A DNA stretch of 7,366 bases from the NCBI GenBank assembly GCA_027021605.1, contig JALUUA010000247.1:1-7366 (forward strand), in the 5' to 3' direction. This document shows positions 1 through 4,763 of the stretch, piece after piece. Source of the stretch: Candidatus Bipolaricaulota bacterium. GTDB taxonomy: Bacteria; Bipolaricaulota; Bipolaricaulia; RBG-16-55-9. Both the position numbers and the translations under genes were made by a program. Below the pieces are notes generated by a model. That model was not told where the DNA came from. It made no database searches and worked only from the letters and a program-made list of their open reading frames with translations. Each line of letters starts with the position of its first letter. Within the stretch, counting starts at the first letter, position 1.

Positions 1-604
1 GCTCCACGAGCTTCAGCAGCCGGGCCTCCGGCCCCTCGCGGTAGTAGAAGGCGTCGGAGGTAAAAAGCACCCGCTCGTACGGGAGGTAGACGCCCACGGA
101 GTCGTCGCTGTGGACGCCCGCCAGCGGGAACATCCTCACCAGGACCCCGTCGAGGTCGAGGGTCATCTCCCCCTCGAAGCTGAGCGATGGGGGGACGAGC
201 TTAAGGCCCTCGAAGTCTTGGGGTTGGAGGGTGGGCACGCGGGCGAACATCGTCTCTTTCAGCCATCGGTGCACGCGCCGGGGGGACCAATCGTCCTCGA
301 GGTTGCGCACGAAGCGCTCCCAGCAGCGCCGCCCCGCGATCACCGGCGCCCCGAAGGCTTGGTTCCCAAACACGTGGTCGAAGTGGCGGTGGGTGTTGAT
401 GACGTACAGAACGGGCCGCTCGCGGATCTCCTGCATCGCCTCGTAGACCCGCCGCCCGTGGGCCGGGGAGACGCCGCCGTCGACGGCGACCCAGCCCTCG
501 GAGGTGAGGACCATCCCCACTGCAGGCTCCAGCCGCTGCCAGTCGTGCCGATAGACCCAAACCCGATCCGAGAGCTGCTGTACACGAGCGTTCCGGCGGC
601 TCAT
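1..604 (-). CDS. Metallo-beta-lactamase-fold hydrolase, 3' end cut by window edge
   Basis: This is the first 201 codons of an MBL-fold metal-dependent hydrolase; the C-terminus lies beyond base 1. It carries the HxHxDH signature as THRHFDH (H72, H74, D76, H77), a third-site histidine in GVHSDDS (H165), and the bridging aspartate in LFTSDAF (D184). The last histidine expected of the fold would lie outside the window. The ATG at 604-602 is preceded by AGGAGGA (617-623), a strong Shine-Dalgarno at a somewhat long spacing of about 12-13 nt; no better start is nearby. There is no signal peptide, so it is probably cytoplasmic. The motif set fits the broad class that includes glyoxalase II-like and quinoprotein-relay hydrolases, but the substrate cannot be told. 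It lies 110 nt downstream of the toxin gene and has a candidate promoter of its own. The fold is certain; the function is not. Confidence 0.88.
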   Translation of the reverse strand, partial: MSRRNARVQQLSDRVWVYRHDWQRLEPAVGMVLTSEGWVAVDGGVSPAHGRRVYEAMQEIRERPVLYVINTHRHFDHVFGNQAFGAPVIAGRRCWERFVRNLEDDWSPRRVHRWLKETMFARVPTLQPQDFEGLKLVPPSLSFEGEMTLDLDGVLVRMFPLAGVHSDDSVGVYLPYERVLFTSDAFYYREGPEARLLKLVE

Positions 605-659
605 CCGGCTTGCTTGTCCTCCTAAAGTCTGAAGTGGGATTTACAGCCAGGTCAGAGGA

Positions 660-688
660 AAGATACCGCAAGAGCAAAAGGGCTTCAA
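660..688 (-). promoter_or_regulatory. Candidate sigma70 promoter for the MBL-fold gene
   Basis: On the minus strand, TTGAAG (688-683) and TATCTT (665-660) are separated by exactly 17 nt. Each hexamer matches consensus at 4 of 6 positions. The expected start near 653 gives a leader of about 50 nt containing the AGGAGGA site. Its position between toxin stop and MBL start fits separate expression of the hydrolase. Confidence 0.4.
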
Positions 689-695
689 AGTTCGG
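671..695 (-). terminator. Weak terminator-like hairpin after the toxin gene
   Basis: On the minus strand, GGGCT and AGCCC pair in a 5-bp stem around a 12-nt loop, followed directly by TTTTGCTCTT. The stem is short and the T-run is broken, so this could only be a leaky terminator of the toxin-antitoxin transcript. It overlaps the candidate MBL promoter, and the two assignments are alternatives. Confidence 0.2.
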
Positions 696-714
696 GAGCC
701 CGGCGTTTGGGGAA

Positions 715-1092
715 CTACGTCCCCAACCCCAGGTGAATGCGCAGGGCCTTGTCCACCTGCTCCAGGAGATGAGCAGGCAGCGCTCCCAGAGGCGCACCCC
801 GGACCCGTTGCTTGTCTACCGTGCGGATCTGGGAGCAGTTGACGATGCTTCGCTTGCGCAGGCCGCATGCGCGGGCCTCCTGCGCAGAGATCTCTACGCA
901 AACGGGAATCGCTGCCTTCTTTGGGCTGTAAGCCGTAATGGGAACTACCGTAAGTTGCGGACTGAACTCGTTTGCCCGGTCGTTTGAGACGACCACGCAA
1001 GGTCGGGTCTTGCGGATTTCCGTGCCCACCGTGGGATCGAGGACAACGGCCACGATGTCCCCTCGGCGGGGAAAGGGCGTGCGCACCGGCAT
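715..1092 (-). CDS. mazF: MazF/PemK-type mRNA interferase toxin
   Basis: A 125-residue toxin of the MazF/PemK/EndoA endoribonuclease family, which cleaves mRNA at short specific sequences and halts translation until an antitoxin blocks it. It aligns over its whole length with the Bacillus-type enzyme: RRGDIVAVVLDPTVGTE at residues 9-25, KTRP with the catalytic-type R30, SNDRANEFSPQLTVVPIT with T53 of the active site, and QIRTVDKQRV at 89-97. The length is typical and no key residue is missing. The ATG at 1092 has only a poor Shine-Dalgarno, unlike the antitoxin, which should keep toxin yield below antitoxin yield. It follows the antitoxin after a 35-nt gap. The cleavage sequence cannot be read from the protein. 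The gene looks less GC-rich than its neighbours. Confidence 0.93.
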   Translation of the reverse strand: MPVRTPFPRRGDIVAVVLDPTVGTEIRKTRPCVVVSNDRANEFSPQLTVVPITAYSPKKAAIPVCVEISAQEARACGLRKRSIVNCSQIRTVDKQRVRGAPLGALPAHLLEQVDKALRIHLGLGT

Positions 1093-1127
1093 CTTGGTGG
1101 ATTAAGGACCTTCGTTTCGTTTCGGCT

Positions 1128-1403
1128 TCACTCGAGGTCCCATCCCTCACGATCTACGGCAGAGAACTCTCTGAGCAAGCGTGCGTTCTCCTCTGCTAGG
1201 GCTTGATAGCCCTCGATGAGCCGACGATCCAGCTCCTCCCGCTCCAGCTCTTCCAAACCGCGGCAAAGCAGCCTGCGAGCCAGCTCCGGGATCGTCATCT
1301 GCAGCTGCTCCGCTCTTCGGCTTAGCTCCTCAAAGAGCTCCGGAGGCAGCTGGAGATTGAGGCGCGCCCTTGCGGAAGCTTGCCGCCGTACCCCTTTGGA
1401 CAT
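1128..1403 (-). CDS. mazE: Ribbon-helix-helix antitoxin partner of the MazF-type toxin
   Basis: A 91-residue protein in the antitoxin position, directly upstream of the toxin. After a basic leader (MSKGVRRQASARAR), residues 14-50 form a CopG/Arc-like ribbon-helix-helix: strand RLNLQLP, helix PELFEELSRRAEQLQ, then TIPELARRLLCRGL. Such proteins bind operator DNA as dimers. The rest is a long charged helix (EELEREELDRRLIEGYQALA) ending in an acidic, aromatic tail (DREGWDLE) of the kind that occupies the toxin's RNA-binding surface. The ATG at 1403 has AAGGAGG seven bases upstream, a much stronger site than the toxin's. An open frame runs far upstream of this ATG, but only as antisense to RNase Z. 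The symbol follows the EndoAI/MazE convention; the precise subfamily is uncertain. Confidence 0.88.
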   Translation of the reverse strand: MSKGVRRQASARARLNLQLPPELFEELSRRAEQLQMTIPELARRLLCRGLEELEREELDRRLIEGYQALAEENARLLREFSAVDREGWDLE

Positions 1404-1435
1404 GGGAGCCCCTCCTTCCCGCTGAAAGCCGAACC

Positions 1436-1464
1436 ATCTTATCCGGAGCCACCTGAGGTGACAA
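1436..1464 (-). promoter_or_regulatory. Promoter of the toxin-antitoxin operon
   Basis: On the minus strand, TTGTCA (1464-1459, 5 of 6 matches) and TAAGAT (1441-1436, 4 of 6) are separated by 17 nt. Transcription would start near 1429 and leave a leader of roughly 25 nt with the antitoxin's AAGGAGG. The operator-like palindrome lies in the spacer, as expected for autorepression. Confidence 0.6.
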
Positions 1465-1482
1465 TCTCCAACACAAAAGGTG
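1450..1482. promoter_or_regulatory. Operator-like palindrome and half-sites for the antitoxin
   Basis: CACCT-G-AGGTG (1450-1460) is an exact 11-bp palindrome between the -35 and -10 boxes. A further AGGTG occurs at 1478-1482, 22 bp (about two helical turns) from the AGGTG of the palindrome. Ribbon-helix-helix antitoxins commonly bind such short repeated half-sites cooperatively and repress their own operon. Binding here is inferred from position and symmetry only. Confidence 0.5.
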
Positions 1483-1531
1483 TGATAAGAATCTGTGCTA
1501 CAACCTGGCACGTTTGGGCAGTCAGCGAAGT

Positions 1532-2377
1532 CTAATCGTACCGGCAGACCCGCCCCGGCGGCACCAAGTGGATGGTAAAGCCCACGTCGAGCTTCTTGAG
1601 CTCCTCCTCCACCCGGGGGAGCTCCCGCCGGTAGCGCGAGGAGATGTGGATTACGAAGAGTTCGCGCTTGACGCCCGCCTTTTGCGCCACCTCGAGGGCT
1701 TCTTCCAGGGTGGAGTGCGTCGGGTTCTCCCGGTCCTCCGGGTTGAGGAACGTCGCCTCGTGACACAGAACCTCGGTGCCCTCCACCAGTTCGGGGTCGA
1801 TGGGGGCGGAGTCGCCCCCGTAGGAGAAGAGCTTCTGCGGGTAGGTCGTGGTGATCGCCTCCCGGCCCCTCTCCCGCACGATCCGGGCGATCTCCTCCTG
1901 CGGGAGATCCCGATATTCCTCCTTCAGCCTGCGGCGGACCTCCACGATGTTGTACCCCAAGGAGAGCTCGCTGCGGGTGTGCCGGGTGCGAAACGCCTCG
2001 ATGTAGCGCGGGTTCTGGCCCTGGAACAGATCCACCCGGTCCCCCGGCTCGAGCGGGATCCAGGCGAGGTCGTAGCTCAGCTTCGAGTTCGTGCGCGCAA
2101 TGTACGCGATCAGCTCCAAGATCCGCCAGTTGTCCTTGGGGTAGTAGATCGTGAGGGGCTTCTCGGTGTCGCCCATCCCGCTGTTGCGGATGTTGATGAG
2201 CCCGATGAGCCCCGAGATGTGGTCCGCGTGGCCGTGGGACAAAAACACGTGCTGGATCGCAAAGCACTTGTTGCCCAAGATGCTGCTGATCCCCTCGCCC
2301 GCGTCGAAGGCGAGGCGGTCGGGGGCGTAGTAGAGCCACGTGGAGTACAGACCCTTGGAGTAGATGATGAGCCTCAT
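1532..2377 (-). CDS. rnz: Ribonuclease Z (tRNase Z), Thermotoga-like type
   Basis: A 281-residue tRNA 3'-processing endonuclease of the MBL fold. All expected zinc and catalytic residues are visible: SHGHADH (H48, H50, D52, H53), H133 in TRHT, D189 in GGDSAP, H221 in HST, and H244 in HISSRY. The opening IYSKGLYSTWLYYAP and the block INIRNSGMGDTEKPLTIYYP differ from E. coli ElaC but match my memory of T. maritima TM0864, whose structure is known and which lacks the usual Gly-Pro exosite arm. Residues 85-180 would hold the substrate-binding arm here. The Thermotoga enzyme is reported to cut after an encoded CCA. The ATG at 2377 has no Shine-Dalgarno and lies 8 nt from a -10 box, suggesting a leaderless mRNA. 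The gene diverges from rnhB. Confidence 0.9.
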   Translation of the reverse strand: MRLIIYSKGLYSTWLYYAPDRLAFDAGEGISSILGNKCFAIQHVFLSHGHADHISGLIGLINIRNSGMGDTEKPLTIYYPKDNWRILELIAYIARTNSKLSYDLAWIPLEPGDRVDLFQGQNPRYIEAFRTRHTRSELSLGYNIVEVRRRLKEEYRDLPQEEIARIVRERGREAITTTYPQKLFSYGGDSAPIDPELVEGTEVLCHEATFLNPEDRENPTHSTLEEALEVAQKAGVKRELFVIHISSRYRRELPRVEEELKKLDVGFTIHLVPPGRVCRYD

Positions 2378-2385
2378 GGGGTCCG

Positions 2386-2414
2386 ATTGTATCCCGCGGC
2401 CGTTTCGGGTTCAA
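2386..2414 (-). promoter_or_regulatory. Sigma70-type promoter of rnz, probably leaderless
   Basis: On the minus strand, TTGAAC (2414-2409, 4 of 6) and TACAAT (2391-2386, 5 of 6) are separated by 17 nt. Only eight bases lie between the -10 box and the ATG, so transcription should begin at or one to two bases before the start codon. The absence of any Shine-Dalgarno in those bases agrees with leaderless translation. Confidence 0.65.
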
Positions 2415-2415
2415 T
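2387..2415 (+). promoter_or_regulatory. Candidate divergent promoter of rnhB
   Basis: On the plus strand, TTGTAT (2387-2392) and TTCAAT (2410-2415, 4 of 6) are also 17 nt apart. Each box overlaps the opposite box of the rnz promoter. Start would be near 2422, giving a leader of about 30 nt to the preferred rnhB start at 2453. The -35 box is weak (3 of 6), so this is less certain than the rnz promoter. Confidence 0.35.
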
Positions 2416-2452
2416 GGAAGGGAGCACGATGCGACCCGGAGGGGGTTCGGCG

Positions 2453-3100
2453 ATGCGGGTTCTGGGGATCGACGAGGCGGGGCGGGGGCCCGTGATCGGG
2501 CCCCTGGTCGTCGCGGGCGTCCTGCTGCAGGAGGAACACCAACAACAGCTGGTCGCGCTCGGGGTGCGCGACTCCAAGGCCCTCCCCCGGGGGAGGCGGG
2601 CCGCGCTCTTCCCGCACATCGAGCGGATCGCCCAAGCCGTCGAGGCGCTCTCCCTCCCGGCCCACGCCCTCGACGGAAACCTCACGCAGCTGGAGCTTGA
2701 GGCCACGGCTCGGCTCATCAAGCGGCTGAAGCCCGATCGCGTCGTGATCGACGCGCCCGTCGGACCGCGCGCCCTCCCCGCCTACCGGGAGGCGCTCCGG
2801 CGGCTCCTCCCCTTCGCGTGCGAGCTTACTGTGGAAAACAAGGCGGACGCCCGCTACCCCGTGGTGGCCGCCGCCTCCATCGTCGCCAAGGTGCGGCGGG
2901 ACCGGGAGATCCTCCGGCTGCACCGGAAGTACGGGGACTTCGGCTGGGGCTACCCCTCCGAGCCCAAGGTGCAGCGCTTCCTGCGGGAGTGGTATGCGAA
3001 AAACGGCTCCTTCCCCGATTGCGTGCGGGCACGGTGGGCTACGGCCCGGCGGATCGCCCAGGGCGCGATTCGACAAATCGAACGATCCCTTGTAGACTGA
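2453..3100 (+). CDS. rnhB: Ribonuclease HII, archaeal-like type
   Basis: A 215-residue endonuclease that nicks RNA in RNA-DNA hybrids and at ribonucleotides misincorporated in DNA. The four acidic catalytic residues are visible: D7 and E8 in GIDEAGRGPVIGP, D100 in VVIDAP, and D132 in ENKADARYP. The GYPS tyrosine (Y167) is also present. The PVIGPLVVAGV opening, KADARYPVVAAASIVAKV and FGWGYPSEPK are typical of archaeal enzymes; most bacterial ones have GRGPLAGPVVAAAV and a different C-terminal half. I chose ATG 2453 because it gives the family's usual N-terminus and has GGAGGGGG (2438-2445) seven bases upstream. An in-frame ATG at 2429 would add eight residues, but the predicted transcription start would cut into its Shine-Dalgarno. 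The frame is open far upstream only as antisense to rnz. Confidence 0.93.
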   Translation: MRVLGIDEAGRGPVIGPLVVAGVLLQEEHQQQLVALGVRDSKALPRGRRAALFPHIERIAQAVEALSLPAHALDGNLTQLELEATARLIKRLKPDRVVIDAPVGPRALPAYREALRRLLPFACELTVENKADARYPVVAAASIVAKVRRDREILRLHRKYGDFGWGYPSEPKVQRFLREWYAKNGSFPDCVRARWATARRIAQGAIRQIERSLVD

Positions 3101-3104
3101 CATC

Positions 3105-3155
3105 GGGCGCATAGGGCGCTCGAGGGTCTTAAGGGCGAAGAGGGCAAAAGGGGGG
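3105..3155 (+). other. Six-tract G-quadruplex motif before the small gene
   Basis: Six G-runs begin at 3105, 3114, 3124, 3133, 3142 and 3150, with loops of 6, 7, 6, 6 and 5 nt. This satisfies the usual G3+N1-7 rule with two spare tracts. It is on the mRNA-sense strand and its last run is the Shine-Dalgarno region of the gene at 3164, so folding would compete with ribosome binding. Formation is inferred from the pattern only. Confidence 0.5.
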
Positions 3156-3163
3156 TGATCGCC

Positions 3164-3457
3164 GTGGAGCTGCGCGAGGAGGGGATCGGGGCCGAGGAGG
3201 CGCTGCTGGAGGCCCTTTCCGAGCTGGGACCGCAGCCCAACGGGTCCTGCGAGAGGCTCGATCGGGTCCTCCAAGAGGTGGGCCCGCACGCCGTGGCCCA
3301 CTTCCTGGCGCTTACCGCGGACCGCGCGGCCGCGGAGCGGCTGCGGGCGTATTTGGCGAAGCACTGGCCCGCCACCTACGAGCTCGTGGAGCGGCTCATC
3401 CGGGCCGCCCGCCGCTCGGAGAACGAGGACGTCCGGAGCGACTTCGGGGACTCGTGA
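3164..3457 (+). CDS. Small charged helical protein of unknown function
   Basis: A 97-residue protein I do not recognise. It is mostly predicted helix, rich in Glu, Leu, Ala and Arg, without signal peptide or membrane segment. It has one Cys in NGSCERLDRVLQEVG, a central AVAHFLALTADRAAAERLRAYLAKHW helix pair, and an acidic tail (ENEDVRSDFGDS). GTG at 3164 is preferred because GGGGTGATC ends six nt or so upstream, matching the 3' end of 16S rRNA; the GTG at 3155 is part of that pairing sequence and would have almost no spacer. It follows rnhB by 63 nt in the same orientation, and in the same frame, so the two are probably co-transcribed. GC-rich codon use like its neighbours supports a real gene, but no homolog is known to me. 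Confidence 0.6.
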   Translation: MELREEGIGAEEALLEALSELGPQPNGSCERLDRVLQEVGPHAVAHFLALTADRAAAERLRAYLAKHWPATYELVERLIRAARRSENEDVRSDFGDS

Positions 3458-3490
3458 GTTGGGTTCTACCGAGCCCGCGGGGGGACGCCG

Positions 3491-3519
3491 TTGACACCCC
3501 CGGCGCTTCGGGCTATAAT
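3491..3519 (+). promoter_or_regulatory. Perfect-consensus sigma70 promoter of the outer-membrane gene
   Basis: TTGACA (3491-3496) and TATAAT (3514-3519) match consensus at all twelve positions and are separated by exactly 17 nt. Transcription should start near 3526, giving a leader of about 90 nt. Such a promoter predicts strong constitutive expression, as is usual for an abundant envelope protein. Confidence 0.9.
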
Positions 3520-3524
3520 GCGTT

Positions 3525-3549
3525 TAGCAGTCAAAACGGAAGACTGCTA
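3525..3549 (+). promoter_or_regulatory. 5'-terminal hairpin in the outer-membrane gene leader
   Basis: TAGCAGTC (3525-3532) pairs perfectly with GACTGCTA (3542-3549) around a 9-nt loop. It begins at the expected transcription start, so the mRNA would have almost no single-stranded 5' end. Further on, CAGGG (3552-3556) can pair with CCCTG (3582-3586), leaving AAGGAGG open. In E. coli ompA, a 5' hairpin of this kind protects the transcript from RNase E; the parallel is inference. Confidence 0.6.
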
Positions 3550-3616
3550 CCCAGGGGTTGCTCGGGGAATGAGTTCGGAAACCCTGCGCACGCAAAGCAT
3601 CCATAAGGAGGTATCC

Positions 3617-4717
3617 ATGAGGAACACAGCACGGGTCTTGGCCGTTCTTCTCTTCGTGGTGGGAGGTGTGGCGACGTCCGCTTGGGGGCAGTTCTACGTG
3701 TGCGACTACGTCGCGCCGGAGAACCGGCTGACGGTGCTTACGCTCAGCGGGGACTATCGCTACTTTGAGGACCGCTACCTCAACGACGCGGAGAACCTCA
3801 ACGTGGGGCGGCTCGCGCTGGAGGGGCTCGCCTGGGTGGAGCGGCCCGGCTGGAGCTACAACCTGGACGCTTCGGTACAGGCCGTCTTCCAAGACGGGGA
3901 GATCGCGCTGGGCGCCGGGGTGGAAGGCGACGGCAGCGCCCGCAAGTACCTCACCGAGAAGGTGTTCGCCTTCGGGGGCATCGACACCTTCGGGCTGGGG
4001 CTCCTTCCCGACACCGGGCTTACGCTCAACGTGCTGGGGGGCCTGGGGATCGGACGGTTCGTCAACGTGACCCCCTTGGCCCAGGCGCTTCAGGCCGCCG
4101 AGGCCCTGGTGGAGCTGGGCACCCTCGCGGAGGTCCCCTCGGAGGACGTCCTGCAGAGGGTGGCCGAGGCGATCGGCAGGGAGCGCGAGCTGGGGCCGGC
4201 CGGCGTCCTGGAGGAGATCGAGGCCGCCCTGGGGGTGCAGCTCGACGTGGCCGCGGTGCTCGCCCTCCAGGACGTGCTGCGCTCGGAGGCGACCCGCTTC
4301 TGCGGCTGGGACGCCACCGTCGCCGTGGGCTATGAGCTCGTGGATCCCACCGGCGCGAACAACGCGGTGCTGCGGCTGCGGGCCAACTACGCCACGGCCC
4401 TGGACGCCGCCAGCCAGCTCCTGGCGCGGGCCCGCTGGCAGGCCGCGCTTCCCTACACGGGCGCGTACCTCCTCCGCGCCACGGTGAGCTACGACCGGAC
4501 CCTATCGCCCACGGCCGACCTCACGGCCACCTACGCCTACTCGCGCCTCAACCTCCCCGAGCTGGAGGCCGAGCAGACCCACGCCCTCAACGTGGGGGTG
4601 AGCCTGGCGCTGCAGGCGAACCTGAGCGTGCTCCTCCAGGCCCAGGCCGGGTGGGGCACGGGCTTCGAGGAGCCGGAGTGGGGCTTTAGCGTCGGGTTCG
4701 AGTACGACCTCTTCTAG
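3617..4717 (+). CDS. Probable outer-membrane beta-barrel protein with helical insert
   Basis: A 366-residue exported protein of unassigned family. Residues 1-24 form a signal peptide (basic MRNTAR, hydrophobic LAVLLFVVGGVA, likely cleavage after SAWG). The mature part has many alternating polar-hydrophobic, aromatic-rich stretches typical of outer-membrane strands, such as RLTVLTLSGDYRYF, SYNLDASVQAVF, LLRATVSYDRTL and ADLTATYAYSRL. It ends in GFSVGFEYDLF, with the terminal Phe used as a barrel-assembly signal. Residues about 153-228 interrupt this with a strongly helical, Ala/Glu/Leu-rich block. Two cysteines (C29, C229) lie at the start of the mature chain and just after the block. The ATG at 3617 has AAGGAGG five bases upstream; the longer frame from 3491 begins inside the promoter and is not used. 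It could be a porin-like channel or a structural barrel. Confidence 0.78.
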   Translation: MRNTARVLAVLLFVVGGVATSAWGQFYVCDYVAPENRLTVLTLSGDYRYFEDRYLNDAENLNVGRLALEGLAWVERPGWSYNLDASVQAVFQDGEIALGAGVEGDGSARKYLTEKVFAFGGIDTFGLGLLPDTGLTLNVLGGLGIGRFVNVTPLAQALQAAEALVELGTLAEVPSEDVLQRVAEAIGRERELGPAGVLEEIEAALGVQLDVAAVLALQDVLRSEATRFCGWDATVAVGYELVDPTGANNAVLRLRANYATALDAASQLLARARWQAALPYTGAYLLRATVSYDRTLSPTADLTATYAYSRLNLPELEAEQTHALNVGVSLALQANLSVLLQAQAGWGTGFEEPEWGFSVGFEYDLF

Positions 4718-4763
4718 TCTGCTAAGGGGTTGAGCGAATCCATCCGGACGCGAAGGGTACGCG

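Noticed and set aside
110..625. Plus-strand frames opposite the MBL gene
   Set aside because: They are antisense frames in GC-rich DNA without stops; no motif or ribosome site supports them.
1128..2414. A 428-codon minus-strand frame joining the antitoxin to a long upstream extension
   Set aside because: The part upstream of 1403 overlaps rnz in another frame, is Pro/Arg/Gly-rich low-complexity translation, and has no family motif. The antitoxin has its own ATG and AAGGAGG.
1514..2452. Long in-frame extension upstream of rnhB on the plus strand
   Set aside because: It is antisense to rnz, which has every catalytic residue; the RNase HII family begins at about 2453.
3098..3100. TGA recoding between rnhB and the next gene
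   Set aside because: TGA ends three other genes in the window, RNase HII is full length at this stop, and no recoding structure is evident. It is kept only as a low-interest readthrough note.
3462..3478. Possible terminator after the small gene (GGGTT/AGCCC stem)
   Set aside because: The stem is short with a wobble pair and no T-run; the position just before a strong promoter is the only support.
3586..3601. ACGCAAAGC resembling a conserved piece of the cyclic di-GMP-I riboswitch
   Set aside because: The preceding GGCAAACC/tetraloop arm is absent, and the Shine-Dalgarno follows at once, leaving no room for the second arm.
3491..3616. 42-codon N-terminal extension of the outer-membrane protein
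   Set aside because: It would start inside the -35 box of a perfect promoter and run through a hairpin; the signal peptide and AAGGAGG define the start at 3617.
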